Origin: Polytrichum commune
Taxonomy: Eukaryota; Streptophyta; Polytrichopsida; Polytrichales; Polytrichaceae
Reading direction: 5' to 3'
Assembly (NCBI GenBank): GCA_950295325.1
Contig: OX485803.1
Location: 42,361,554-42,425,553 of the forward strand
DNA length: 64,000 nt
The notes beneath the pieces are model-generated. The model had not been told where the DNA came from, ran no database searches, and saw only the letters and a list, made by a program, of their open reading frames with translations. The position numbers and the translations under genes are program-made. Below, in pieces: positions 33,448 to 45,190 of the stretch. Position 1 is the stretch's first letter; every line of letters begins with the position of its first letter.

Positions 33448-35854
33448 CGCGAAGAAATGTGGCTTGGAGATTTCCGTCTAAGATCCACAAGAAAACTTGA
33501 TGTCCATAGGGCGATACATGTGAATGGGATGGGTCGCAAGGTCATCACCATTGAAAGCATAGACGTGTGTTGTAAGGCATGGTACACCATTCACGGTGTG
33601 TCGAAAGCGGACTTTTATCGACAAGCTGCTTATGCCAAGGAAGGCCGCCGGTCCCGTCACCATGGTAATGTGGGTTTAAAGAAGCCTAGGGAAGCAACAA
33701 GGCAAGCAACGGCCACTCTAGCAACCATCATTGTCCCCCTTGCCAATGCAATGCCGCACAAAACACGCACACTCACAACCGGTGAAAAGGTTGTGGAGAA
33801 AGTTCTTCCCACAGGCACAAAATGGAAAGACATATTGTTGGACGTGAATGCAGTTGGCGAGAAGATTGGATTGGAGCCAATTTCATTGTCAAAATTGAGT
33901 GCAATCAAGAAATAAAACTTTAGCGAATACATTACAAAAAGACGAGGGGACAAATTTGCCAGGTGCTCTAATTGCGAGAAGTTGAAGCGCCTCCGGGATG
34001 CACACACGATGGGTACCGAGTCATATGCAGCGCATCAATTGAACTATTTCAAGCACGTAAACATGCAAGAGGCACACCGTAATGATTACTACACAAATAG
34101 AGCTTTGTCCATCTCCAGGCCCTTGGAGGTTCTTACGGTCATCCATGACAAAATGGACCATGCCAAAACAGCCTCCCCATGTTTTGCAAATCGAATCAAG
34201 GCCACGGATGGGTTTTTTAAGTTGCCTGTATCGGTTACAGGTGAACTTCGAAACAATGTCATGACATACCCTAAATGTTGTGGTTTTTTATTCCGTGATG
34301 TACTTGAGAACATAGATTCACTCAAAATGGTTTAATTATATCTAATCACGTTGGGTTGGCATTGCAGGAATGATTGCACATGGACACGGTGATGTCAAGT
34401 TTGCTCATTATGCTCTTGATTTGTATCCAGCGGATTCAAACCACACGATAGGGTCATTTGCAAGGCTTTTACGTGATTTAGAGAAACCGCCAGCCTATTC
34501 TTCAGGATTGTTATTTGAAAACATGGGTTCAACACCTCTATATGAAGCGTTGTTGGATGGAAAAGATGTATGCTTTCATTCGTTGCCAGAGCCACCCAGT
34601 GATCCCGTGATTGCCAAAAAGTTGCCTCCCACTTTGCGTGTCCAATTGGACAATTGTGCCAAGGACAATAAAAGTAGATATGTTTTTGCATATTGGTCGT
34701 TGTTGGTTGCGAAAGGCATTTTCAAGGAGGTTTTTGTGTCCTTCCTATTGGTAGGCCACACGCACGATGATATTGATGCATCTTTTGGGAGGTGGAGCAT
34801 GAAGTTGCGGGAGGAGGATTTTCCTACAATCCCGTTATTGATGAAGTCGTACATGGATTTGGATAACGTTCCGGTCATCCCCCATATGATTGAGGAGGTG
34901 CCAGACTTCAAGGCATTTATAGAACCTTATATTCGAAGTGGAGCTCACCGATTGATCAGGCATACGAAGGCACAACAATTCCGCTTCTATATGCGTGACG
35001 ATGGTGTCCCGGCCATGCAATACAAGTTGTTGTGCACGATACAAGACTGGAGCCCGCCGGAGGGTCTTCTTGTGTGGCGCGTGGATGCGGATGGAAAGAC
35101 CATGTTACCGGATGGGGAGCCTAGGCCTTGCAAGCCAATAGCCATGAAGAATTTGGAGGATATTTTGAAAGGTATATCAGGCTTCATACAATATTGGGAG
35201 AGTTTGAAAATAGCGGATGTTGGCAGATCATGTTGGCATCGTTATGGGAGTTGGATACATTATTGGACACGTGTTCGTGCCGCCTTGGCAGACCTCCACC
35301 AAGATAGCCCTCATACTTTGAGGCATGGATTTTGGCCACAAACACGAGTCGATGTACAAGCTTCGGAGCCTAGTCTTTTGGGAAATGGAGAGGTTCGAGA
35401 GGAGTTTGATGTGGACGACCATTACGTGGGGCCGGCTAGTAGTCGTCCCCCACCATCTTTCCGCATTGCAGTGGATTGTCATGAAGGTTATATGCTCATT
35501 TTGCGTCCTGGAGATGAGACATATGCAAAGCCAGTGTGGGTGGCAAGAGCTTTGTCCAAACCCAATTTTGTAACTTCCAGCCCTCATTTTCGACAAATAC
35601 AAGTGGAGTACTATCGACCGACATCAAGGAATGAAGATGTGATTCGGCATTATACAGGTTGGGATACAAACCCTAACTTTCGGTGGAAGGTGGATTCTGA
35701 GCACGGTCCATCTTGGGTAGATACAGATTCCATATTCATAGCATGGAAACCACGGAAAAACCATAGTGGATCAATGTCCATCCCTCAAAAGTACATAACT
35801 TTTGCAAAAGACAACCTTGCTCGGATTGCACAAGAAGCAACCCACGTTGAATGA
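33436..35854 (+). CDS. Transposon-type gene with DUF7869-like domain (C-terminal 494 codons open)
   Basis: The first part (33436-34335, one frame with a TAA at 33913) has GRKVITIESIDVCCKAWYTI, HGVSKADFYRQA, a CxxC (KFARCSNCEKLKRL) and LTVIHDKMDHAKTASPCF. A GT donor at 34283 and TTGCAG ending at 34367 would form an 85-base intron that keeps the frame, joining CCG to MIAHGHGDVKFAHYALDLYP. The rest (34370-35854) is fully open: LDNCAKDNKSRYVFAYWSLL, VSFLLVGHTHDDIDASFGRW, then a C-terminal SSRPPPSFRIAVD...YYRP...W region. The LDNC.KDNK and GHTHDDID motifs are those of a widespread uncharacterised plant and animal transposon-related family (DUF7869, as I recall it). The LDN and HTHDDID acidic residues may be catalytic; this is inference. 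A fragment of the same family is at 37976-38711. Confidence 0.62.
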
Positions 35855-36994
35855 GAAGTTGGTAGGATTGTGTTAGCATGATTATAGTTTAATACGTAAT
35901 TATAGCAATATAAATTACACATATGTGTGCTCTTCAAAATTGGGGCAGAGTTTGGGTAGAACTTACGAATACTATATTGTTTGGAGTTGGATGAATATCC
36001 ATTTACTATATTTCAAAAAAAAATGAAGTTCATCTTATTATTATGTTTGGGACTATATTGTCGAATGAAGAAATATGCATTTATTACATGCACTTTGTAT
36101 GTTGCAATGTCTATATTCTATTGTGCATGCTAATAATAGAAATCATTTTATATGTTTTTTGGGTGAAACTTGTTTGGAGTGCTCTACCCAATGTGTTTTT
36201 GTTGATGAAGTTGGTGTCGAGTGCTCTACCATATGTGCTTATGTCCGCACATCATAGATTTGGATATTAGAACATATAATATAATTGAGATTGTTGACAA
36301 TATAGTTTCGGGCCTCTTCAAGTTCTTTGATCCATATATTAATTTGAGACTAGAGAAAGTCTCAATTTAACGAATATAGTGTTCACTTGCACCGTCTTCT
36401 AAAAATGTAGGCTTACCTTGGAATTGTTTTGGTCATCGTAAATTGCTTGGCTTTGTAGATCAACATGTTTTCTACATGTTTATTATTATTTTCACAAAAT
36501 TCAAAGTCAATGTATAGTTTTGAATCACTTTCACTTAACATTTAGCATGGATCAAGAGCTATCCATTGAACCGTGCTTGCACCCTATTATAAAATTTAAT
36601 TTTAATTATTGTTTAAGACATAGTACTTGGCCTAAGTAACTCCCAAATACACTTTAATGAATGATTGGGCAAGAGTGCACCAAGCTTAGTTCACCATACG
36701 TGGGTACCTTATAATCTTATATTAATATTTGTTGGTGCATTTTCCAAGGGATCATTGTTCATGGATATCGATATTATTCAACCATCCCATTGGGATAATC
36801 TTGGCCATCATCTTTTTATGCACAATAACTTGGGTACATGCACAAAGTGATTGGAAATAGGGGTTTGGGGACCAAAAAATTTCTTTGCATTCTTAAATGT
36901 TAGGGGCTGTGAAACTAACACTACATGACGGGCATCTCGAGGCCTCAAAGTTTCTCTAATTTGTTTGCATATTCCAGCTTTCACATTGCACAAA
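35855..36994. other. Stretch without a recognisable gene
   Basis: AT-rich 3' flank of the transposon-type gene. I looked for, and did not find, ends like CACGGnnAGGTCACT here. Confidence 0.45.
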
Positions 36995-37749
36995 GTCCAT
37001 ATGTTGGCTTGCATTGCCATCACCTTTTGGCAAAGTTGGGTGGCAATCTTGCAATGTGCCATTGTGAAAGAGGGTAGTTTGTATCAAGGACTAATGTGGT
37101 ATCCGCCACACCATGCTCTGTAGCATTCAATGAGCCTTCTATGCACGCCTTTCTGCTCAAGTGTTTGGGCGAGGTATGGAATAATTCATTTATTGGATCA
37201 ACGTGAGTTGCAATCGGCATTGGTGGTAAGTTGAGCTTCCGCTTGGTGGACCCAAACAACTTTGAGCCTTCCAAAGCACAATCCAATGTGTTCATTTCTT
37301 TGGGCTACTAAAAAACTTCATGGCTTCCACAAGTAGTTTAGGATCTCCGCACCTCTCAACAACTTTGAGTTTCAAGGACACTGAATCAAAGTTTTTACCA
37401 AAAAAAAACTCTCTTTCAACGATGACTTGTAATTTACTATTCGCATGATGGTTTTGATCAATTCGTCCATCATGATTTTGTATAGGCAAGTCATCTTGTT
37501 GCATGATTGTTGGAACCAGTTGTTGTGCATGGTCTCTACAAGGTAGCATGTAGGCATATTTGCATGTTTTCTATGGTCATGTCCTACATAGATAATTCAT
37601 GTAAGATTTGGGGGAATTACAAAACCCATCTTGTGCAAGTAATTTTATCAACAACTCAAAAATCCATAATATTGATTTTTTACAAATATGGAACAAGTTT
37701 TTACCAACAACACATGACCATCACCATGATCAAATGATTTGATATTTAG
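36995..37749 (-). pseudogene. MULE transposase X3, downstream coding blocks
   Basis: Reading from 37600 down after a CTATGTAG acceptor: DMTIEN, MPTCYLVETMHNNWFQQSCN with KMTCLYK, IMRIVNYKSSLKE, SVSLKLKVVERCGDPKLLVE with AMK, NTLDCALEGSKLFGSTKRKL, VADTTLVLDTNYPLSQ and WHIARLPPNFAKR. The order equals that of X1 (6906-7331 and 9541-9700). The blocks lie in three overlapping frames, so it is broken. The exon with RYRQWGG and the SWIM finger are missing. Confidence 0.68.
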
Positions 37750-37757
37750 AATATACA
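37750..37757. repeat. Target-site duplication AATATACA (left)
   Basis: AATATACA precedes CACGGATAGGTCACT and recurs at 39216-39223. Confidence 0.82.
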
Positions 37758-39215
37758 CACGGATAGGTCACTTAGTGCATTTTAAAAACGATGTGCGGCA
37801 TAATATAGGGAGGATTAAAATCATTTGACATAAAAATTATAAAAGAATTCCAAATAATGAAGGGTCCATTAAAAGTACATAAGCCCATTACAAGTAAAAT
37901 AGATAGGTATAAAATATGGGCCATTCCCTTTTAGTAAAAATAATATAGGGGCTGAAAATAAGGATCTTAGGATGTATGTTTAGTAGAATCAATTTCGTAC
38001 GCATGCCTCACGAGGGATGGATGAAAAATTACTCATCATTCACCCAAAAATGGATGAAATTGGAAGCCTCAGTACAGAGAACCGGAAATTTTTTGCCAAC
38101 CGTAGAAGTTGATGGGCATTCCATTTACAAGTCAACATTTGTCTCGCAACTCAATGGTAATGTTTTTCTATCCAAAGATAGATTAGCAAGAATTAAACAT
38201 ACTATTCATTTCAACAACCATGATAATTGTCTCCAAGCAAGATCTTTATGTGGATCAAGTTTATTATCTATAGGATCTGATTGTGGGGTGCATTTTGTCT
38301 GCCAAACGAAAAAGGGAACGTTCAATGACTGATGTTAAAGCTGGAAATGCTACTAACATATTGAATGGAATAGATTCCAGTTCGTGGTGGGTGGGTAGGG
38401 TGCAGGCTATGCGGCGGCGCAATGGGAAACAATTTGGAGTACTTAGGCAAGCGGTTGACCTCCTTGCTCGAACGGAGGAATCAGGGAGGAGAAATCCTAA
38501 TAATCCCCACACCGAAGTAATGTTGCAATATTATAGAAAATATCCAGGCCGTAACAAATTTAAGTATGATCACACGGATAGCAAATGGATTGATGTAGAT
38601 TGCATTATATCTACGGTAACCATGAGCTATAATTCTACAAATGAGGTGTACACTCTTGATAGGAATGATTCAAAGCAACTGTCCATGTTTGTGACAGAAC
38701 GAACTATATAAGATTCATGACCAAGCTTAAAGTGTTTCACACTATATGGTTTTGGTCTTCACTAGCATGTAAAGTGATTTTGAATAAAGGATTTTTATGG
38801 AGTGGGTGTTGTGTTTGTGAACATACACACAATCTTGTTGTGTTTGTAAACACACACTCAATCATGTTGTGTTCCATCTTAAGTCCTTTTTTTGTATTTT
38901 CACTTTAAGTTTTTGTACTTGGTTTTTGCAATGGTATGTAATTTTTATATTTTTTTGTTGCCATGCTTTTCCCATCACTTTTGCATTGCATACATTCTTA
39001 AATTCAGTTTTTTTAGTTAAAAGGAATATAGACTACAAAAATTTCAATGACATGGGCATTATAAGTAATGGTAGGGTACAAAAAAATAGGCCATTTTAGA
39101 ATATTATATAATTATAGGGAGCTTTTAATTCATGCCTTGGAGGTAAATAGCCCCTAAACAAATACCCCTCCGCCGCACGTGGTACACAAAAATCCTACTG
39201 AGTGACCTCCCCGTG
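37758..39215. mobile_element. TIR transposon Y2 (1458 bp, 8-bp target duplication)
   Basis: The left end is CACGGATAGGTCACTTAGT and the right end, reverse-complemented, is CACGGGGAGGTCACTCAGT. Both continue to a GTGCGGC word about 25 bases further in. An exact 8-bp duplication AATATACA flanks it, and it lies within a conserved exon of MULE X3. The interior holds remnants of a DUF7869-like protein (37976-38711). The MITE at 62787-63196 has the same end pattern and also an 8-bp duplication. Confidence 0.82.
37976..38711 (+). pseudogene. DUF7869-like transposon protein fragment in Y2
   Basis: Two overlapping plus-strand frames. The first gives FVSQLNGNVFLSKDRLARIK, HTIHFNNHDN and GSDCGVHFV. The second, in another frame, gives NGIDSSSWWVGRVQAMRRRN, RQAVDLLARTEESG, VMLQYYRKYPGRNKFKYDHT and DSKWIDVDCIISTVTMSYNS. 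The second block parallels the C-terminus of the gene at 35500-35800 (VWVARAL...VEYYRP...NFRWKVD...SWVDTDSIF). The N-terminal and catalytic parts are missing, so Y2 cannot encode a full protein. The similarity was judged by eye, and the shared pattern is W.(G/A)R...(E)YYR...W(I/V)D.D.I. Confidence 0.5.
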
Positions 39216-39223
39216 AATATACA
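39216..39223. repeat. Target-site duplication AATATACA (right)
   Basis: Directly follows the right end of Y2, matching 37750-37757. Confidence 0.82.
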
Positions 39224-39892
39224 TCATCCATTGTTTTTCATCCTTGTAATCCTTGCATATTTGTTTGTGTTGAAATTGCAGTGATGGCTTGATATATTTA
39301 TGGGTCACCTTATCCAAACTAGTTGACCAATGGAAAAGACAAGTTTGTTCATGGCCAACTATGGGCAAACTTGTGTCATCGTCATTGTAAATCTTTCTCA
39401 CGACATTCCAATTGGCTTGGGCATTATCCACCATGAAACCTTTAAAGTTCACACTTGGCACTCCATAACCGCATTCAAATTCTCCCAAAAGAAAGTTTAT
39501 GTTGCTCCATCCTCATATTGCATGTCACAACATGCTATTGTAAGTACCTCACAATACTTACTATCATATACATGGCATGCCATTGTTGTCTAGTCTTCAA
39601 CAATTTGATATGGTCAAACATGATCGACAAATTGTTCATCTCCCTTCCTACCTGCATACGCTTCACCCACTCCACTACCTACAAGGTCAACTGACATCTT
39701 GAAGACAAATACTTTGTTTAAGATAAATTGCCTTGGGAAACGACCTCCATGCACAAACTTGAAACCAAAGTGGTTTTTGAACGCCATGATACTATCCATG
39801 ATACCCATCCCATTGTGCACGAAACCCTTTGATCCGGATACAAAATAATGGCAGTTAGGCGAGGCCAATGTAGCGAACTTGTCCTAGTGTAG
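39216..39892 (-). pseudogene. MULE transposase X3, core block
   Basis: From 39892 down: DKFATLASPNCHYFVSGSKG, MGIMDSIMAFKNHFGFKFVH, NKVFVFKMSVDLVGSGV, then VPSVNFKGFMVDNAQANWNV, RKIYNDDDTSLPIVG, EQTCLFHWSTSLDKVTHKYI and KPSLQFQHKQICKDYKDEK. It is very close to X1 in the same blocks. It is interrupted by the Y2 insertion immediately after KQWMM-equivalent codons, and frame changes occur between 39488 and 39614. Confidence 0.7.
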
Positions 39893-41677
39893 CGATCTAG
39901 TGTGTACTGAAGATAACGAGACCGAAGTCATCACCCCATTAAAAGAGAATCACCAAAAACTTCATTTAAGTATATCTTAACTCATTTGATCAAGTGTTTC
40001 TTACTCCAGATCATCTTGGGAATTTGTTACCGTGCAATGTTGGACAAGAGAGACCGCGAAGGCTTGTGATTTTGTATATAGTTAGGGACGAACAATACCG
40101 CTCCCAGTTGCTTCAGTGAGGTTCTTCAGTAAGCCCTTAGAATTGCTTTACATTTTTCTGAATGCCAAGGACTTGAATTGATTTGGCATTCAGAACTATA
40201 CATCTCATGCTCTCAGAGTAGAGAAGGAAATTTAGGTTCCATAATTTTGGTGAAGGTACAGGAATCAGTATGGGGTTTTACTGCCAAGATCAGTGTTGTG
40301 TGTTGTTTAGAATCTTGTGCGAAGTGAGCATTTGTAAGTTTAAACCTTTTTTGGTGTACTTGCTTTCCGTGAAGTATGAATTACTGAGATTCAGTATCAG
40401 ATATTGTGAGCACTGGTGGGTGATCTGGTCATAATTCATGGGGTGATTTTTGGGGTAGTGGTACTTACACATGGGTAGGTGACCTCCTAGGAGGAGGGAC
40501 TTGGATGGGTTGACACATGTTTAAACTTGAAGCCATTACTTTCATGTTCTTACAATTATTCTCGTTTGCCCACTTCAATATCATGAAACAACGAAGTAAG
40601 CCACGAGGGTCTTTTTGATTTCTTGTATAAATCAAAGCAACGATCTAGAGCTTAAGGATCACATAGAAAGACGGCATGTGAGCACCGAGTTAATGCTACA
40701 GTCTCTCCTTTACGGCTCTTTAAATTGGATGTTCCCTAGGCGTTTTAATACATAACAAGGTTTGATGTGCTGACAGAGGTGGTGCTAGTGCAGGCATTCA
40801 ACTAAAAGTATCAATATGTTGTGGTGTTTCTGGGCTTCCTTTACTTACCAAGTGAATGGAAAGTAAAAGTTGTCTACCAAAATTATTCTGAGGATTATTC
40901 TTCACCTCAATTTTTATTAATACCGGATACTTTACTGCACGTACATCAGGTGGATCGAGCGGTCTTTGAGGTTTCAGTTCCTTGATTAATTTTTAGCCAT
41001 GCCGTTGTGAATTTAGTTGCGAATTTTGAATTGAAGGTTGCCGGTTTTGGAGTATTTTGGTGACGCTTGAATCCTCAATTCAATACAAGGAAGCACATCA
41101 TCAGTAAGTGATAGTACTACCACAGCTTGGCCACTATGTCTGCTAGTGAACAGTTGTTGAATTGCACTTTTATGAGACTTTGATGAGGTTTCACTAGTCG
41201 TTTAGGCATTTTATCTAGGTTATGTAGGCCTCTGCTTGCAATTACACAGTATATCCACATTGCATCCTTTGCGAACATTGCCTTCCTACATGGAAACTGT
41301 AGTTGAAATGTTGTTGCATGGTGTCATTGTCCTCTAAATTTCCTTTCTGACCCATGTGGCAACTGGCATGCTTTGACAGGGGAAAGTGGATATTCTACAA
41401 AAATATCCCACATTCAACTTAGTCTTGATTTTTGCTTAGTAAAGACACACTTATTTGCTCATAAGCAAGCGATGCTTAGCTGATTTAGGGGGTGATTCTG
41501 ATATGTTGAGAATGCGGTGTGATGAAGGTTTGTATCGGTCACGATGTACAGTGCATTTTGTATCGTTCATTATGTATTGTTCATTTTGTATCGTTCAATT
41601 ATTGAGAGATTGTTGCATGCTATCCATTGTGCTCAATGCAGGCGTGACAACTTCGGCGCACTGAAGTCAACTTCGAT
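39893..41677. other. Stretch of 1.8 kb without a recognisable gene
   Basis: It separates the sharp end of MULE X3 from the partial LTR. It may be an unrelated LTR or non-autonomous element, but I find no convincing paired ends or duplication. Near 41560-41600 there is a short repeat of TCATTTTGTATCGTTCA. Confidence 0.4.
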
Positions 41678-42404
41678 TTAACTCTTCGAAACCAATTTTA
41701 GTTTGACTTTGATGTGTTATGATTATTCACAAAACATAAAAAGAGTGAAGTGTGGTGTGGATTTAAGTTTAGGCATTAGAATGTGTTGTGTAGCTATTTC
41801 AAGGTTTGATTTCAATAAGAGGATGCCTTGATTATGTGAGTAGGGGGTAAGGTGAAGCAAGGTGAGCTCCGCGGGTTAAATGCCCACTTTTGGATCCACC
41901 TTGGTAGTTTAGGAAGAAGGAAGCTTGGTGGATGGGGATTAGTCCCTACTTTGAAGGTGAAGGTTAAGGGATTGTGATTGGGGGTGCTAATCCTCTCACC
42001 CTATCCTCACCTCTCTCTCCCTCTCTCCCTCTCTCCCTCTTTGCTACTTAAGGTGTTTTTTCTCTCATTTGCCTCTCTCTCCATCAAGCGCTCTCAAGGG
42101 AGCAAGCTCTAAAGAGCTTGAGCCACGTGTGTGGGACATTAGTTTTTAGTGAAGTTAATTAGTCAAGCTCTCTCTCTCAAGGCCTCCCAAGGGAGGGAGC
42201 TCTAGAGTTTAAGTTTGCATGTAGTGATTAGGTGGTAGTTAGTTAAAGTAGTGTGTTAGATTAGCTCATGAATTAGGAGCAAAGAAAGGAAAAGAAAAAA
42301 AGAAAAGAAAAGAAAGGATTTAAAGAAAAAAAGAAATCTGTGATTGGTGAATTAGAGGGGTTGTATTAAGGGTAGCTAGTAGCTGGATTTACTATACAAT
42401 TACT

Positions 42405-42590
42405 AGGACTGGGTGAGCTTAGTTGCTGGAACCCAGCTGCGACTGGGAGATTAGCTGTTGGACTAGCTGCGACGGGGTGATTAGCTGCTGGACTAGCTGC
42501 GACTGGGAGATTAGTTGCTGGACTAGCTGCGATTGGGTGAGCTTAGTTGCTGGAACCCAGCTGCGACTGGGTGATTAGCTGCTAATTAGA
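42405..42590 (+). repeat. Tandem array inside the partial LTR
   Basis: Five or six units of about 30-38 bases around GGACTAGCTGCGACTGGGTG and ATTAGCTGCT or CTTAGTTGCT. Unrelated to the array in solo LTR 1, although the two LTRs are nearly the same upstream. The word AGCTG recurs in each unit. Confidence 0.85.
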
Positions 42591-42821
42591 TGGTTGGCAT
42601 GTTTAGCAAGTTAATGTTAAAGTTGTGTAGAGGGAACCACTAAACCACCCAATAGGGTGGAGGACCAATCGTAGACTAAAATAGTTCTTAGACAAGTGTT
42701 AAGCTTAATAAGGTAGGTAAGGGTTTGGAAGTCTCATGTGATCTAATGTAACATTGACTATAGAGTAAAGTGTTTTTCAACACTTGCACCTATCGTTCAA
42801 AATAACTCACTTGCATTATTA

Positions 42822-42986
42822 ATGGAGAATGTGAAGGACTCTTGCAATGACAAGAGAGACGGGGTGAAGATCAAAAGAGTGAGGGGGATGTCCGTAAGGG
42901 CATGTGCGGCTAAAGCCGCGGGTTGGACTCTTGAGAAAGCCAACTCTAGCACAAGCCAAGAGGCCAACATTAATAAAGTACAATGA
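42822..42986 (+). CDS. Conserved small ORF in partial LTR (54 codons)
   Basis: ATGGAGAATGTGAAG to TGA encodes a basic 54-residue peptide. Residues 21-39 are RGMSVRACAAKAAGWTLEK, and it ends SQEANINKVQ (SQEAT/GQEATINK in the 9151 copy). It follows a GTGTTTTTCAACAC hairpin and the same TTA(C)TAATGGAGAA start context as LTR 1. The upstream LTR promoter region is almost the same as in LTR 1. The ORF core has many silent differences, which points to exchange of LTR segments plus selection on the peptide. The function is unknown. Confidence 0.55.
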   Translation: MENVKDSCNDKRDGVKIKRVRGMSVRACAAKAAGWTLEKANSSTSQEANINKVQ

Positions 42987-43509
42987 GTGAGACAATACAT
43001 GTTCATTTGGACATGAAAATTACCTTGCACATGGTTCAATGTTGTAATAGATAAATGTGATTCTCAAAGTCATCACCCGGACTAGGACGCTTAAGGGTGG
43101 TGGATTTGGCCTCACAATACACTAGCACTATCATAGTTTTTATTTTTCATATTAAGTTTTGGATTGAGACTATGTTTGTCGAATTATTTGGATCTACATC
43201 TACAAACATAGTTCATAGTGTTTTAGAAGGCAAATGTTATCCATTTAGCTGTTTGTTAGCAAATACTTATGTGATATGTTGCAGTAGTTTCATTTTATTA
43301 CTCTACATATGTGCCTTTAATTAGCCACACTGCCACAGTGGTCCAATTTTTTCAGTAAAGGAGGTTCAAATTGATTAGCCCAATCACCAAATTGACCACT
43401 ATTGTTTCCAAAGAATGCGAATGGCAATCGTGATCTAGAGTCTTTCTACCATGGTGGTCATGGAAGTGTGTATAGGTCAGTTGTATGTGTATGTCAGAGT
43501 GATATGGTC

Positions 43510-43700
43510 TTTAACTAGTCATTGCCTGCATATCCAACTAGTCATTCGCTAGTCATTCAACATTCAGTCACCAGTCAGTAAGAAGTCATTGACCAGTTAG
43601 TCAGCAGTCATTCACCAGTTATTGAGCAGTCATTTACCAGTCATCCACTAGTTGCAAACTAGTCATTAAGTAGTAATTCATAGTCATTCAAAACCCATAC
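43510..43700. repeat. AGTCATTCACC-type short tandem repeat
   Basis: About fifteen imperfect 11-base words of the type AGTCATTCACC or AGTCATTGAGC. A similar cluster in the same orientation lies at 58505-58625. They may be subterminal repeats of the CACTA element. Confidence 0.7.
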
Positions 43701-44478
43701 ATTCCCTAAACCCTAGTCCCAACATCACCTATATGAAGCCTACATCATATATTGTGTAGGGATTGTTGACCAACTGACATTCTCTATGAGCTCCAGCACT
43801 CATAGAGCCGGGACATTGCAGCATTCACAAAGGTGGAACAATATACAAGGGTTTGTAGGCTTCAACTAACATCTTTTCTTGGGTGAGCACTAGAGCTGAT
43901 CCCTTTGAAACGACCCCTCTAAACCACGTTGCAATTTTTGATTGAACAGGCACGGGTCATTCTAGTGGCTCCAATTTCAGTACATTTCTGCACGGTGACT
44001 TTTCTCTACGCTGCATGATCGTCATTGCCACTGCAACTGTCTATACGTACTTGATTGTGTGGTTGGTGAGCCACTTGCAGATGAGGAAGAGGACGAAAAT
44101 GTTCACTTACTACGAGGAGGCACCTCGGATCTACCAGGGTCAAGTGCAACAAAGAGGCGCAAAAAGGCAAATATTCAAGAGCCCAGCCAAAAAGGTAATT
44201 TTCATGCCTTCTTATAGGTTTGTCTCAGAATATCCGATGCGGTAGTTTCTAGATGTGAATATGTAAAGAATTGCAAATTCAGTCGGTTCTCATGTGTGTA
44301 GGTTCTCGTGTAGTAACATGTCGCTTCACATTCCTAAGACAATTACCGGAACTGTCGAAATGAATGTAGTTATGCGCTCATGATGATGTTGGTTCTTTGC
44401 ACGAAGGCGTACGTCTCCCAACCAAAAATAATAGCTCCTCCTCAATCAAAAGCTGCATTCCCGACCAATCCCTCGTAG

Positions 44479-45190
44479 ATGCAACAACCATGGATGGCGC
44501 CGCCATCCACACAACAACAACAGTTGATGATGGGACAACACGGCCCGTGGATGATGGGTCAACCCACCCCATGGATGATGGCTCAACAATTTCTTAGTTC
44601 TTGGATGCAGCCACAACAAGCTCCTGCGGCCCCACATAACAAGGGTTTCACATTGAAGCTAGAGAGCGAGGCGAGGGCAGCAAGGAGAGTGCATAGGAAG
44701 GAAATAGAAGAGTCAATGAATGCAAGGAGAGTTGTGGGGCAAAAACCGCACAAGGTGAGGATCAAGGCGGGTGGAGGCATATATGGAGGTTGCGAAGGTA
44801 AGAATGAATTTGACCAAGCACTTAGGAGCCTGATCCCTAGGATATTGGACGTGAGTTGTGTGGAGTGGAAGGACCAATCCCCTTGCAGCATTGAGAAACT
44901 AAGGAGTGCCCTGGACAATGAGTTTGAATATGTGGGGAACAAACTATCAGAGAAGGGAGTCAAGAATGAGAGGTCTAAAATGAAGGCATGATTTTTGAGT
45001 GGAAAGAAACAATGCCCGATTTACATTGAGCCCGATCAGTGGGCACGTCTTTGTGAATATTGGTCAAAACCATAAACGGAGCAGAAGGCAATCAGAACGG
45101 CAAATGCAAGGAAATCAGTGAAGAACCAGTCCACCGTTGGGCGGGCTGGCAAAACTGGGAAAAAAACGCAGTTGGTAAGTGTTGTGTTTA
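44479..45190 (+). pseudogene. En/Spm-type (Transposase_24-like) transposase fragment
   Basis: An open frame of 170 codons (44479-44991) starts with a Met/Gln/Pro-rich low-complexity region (QQQQLMMGQHGPWMMGQ), then FTLKLESEARAARRVHRKEI, FDQALRSLIPRILDVSCVEW and KLRSALDNEFEYVGNKLSE. The same frame continues after the stop as KKQCPIYIEPDQWARLCEYW and ANARKSVKNQSTVGRAGKTG. The pattern 'LD..FEY...LS..G...R.K...P..W..LC.YW......A...K......VGRAG' matches plant Ptta/En/Spm transposases. At least two stops break it (44989 and about 45073). A following frame, 45179-45445 (EEKRQRSPGITEIAED), may be the next exon. The Gypsy insertion separates it from the rest of the element. Confidence 0.55.

Larger units (their letters stand above)
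36995..39892 (-). mobile_element. MULE remnant X3, interrupted by a TIR transposon
   Basis: Minus-strand coding blocks on both sides of an inserted transposon (37758-39215) belong to one transposase. The coding part stops abruptly at about 39892, in the middle of a conserved block (DKFATLASPNCHYF), and at about 36995 after WHIARLPPNFAKR. The element is therefore truncated at both ends. Confidence 0.7.
41678..43116 (+). mobile_element. Partial LTR (subfamily A), 3' about 1.4 kb
   Basis: From TTAACTCTTCGAAACCAATT onward it closely matches solo LTR 1 for about 600 bases and ends GGATTTGGCCTCACA like the family. The family start is not present, so this is a broken copy and no target duplication can be tested. 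It holds a CT-rich tract (about 42005-42065), a tandem array (42405-42590) and a small ORF (42822-42986). Confidence 0.82.

Noticed and set aside
35855-36660. Right end of a Y-type transposon after the 494-codon frame
   Set aside because: No AGTGACC(T)CCCCGTG-like end was found, so the element borders of this copy stay unknown.
40670-40700. TGTAGC (39893) and GCTACA (40690) as ends of another solo LTR
   Set aside because: The flanking bases do not form a target duplication and there is no further end similarity.
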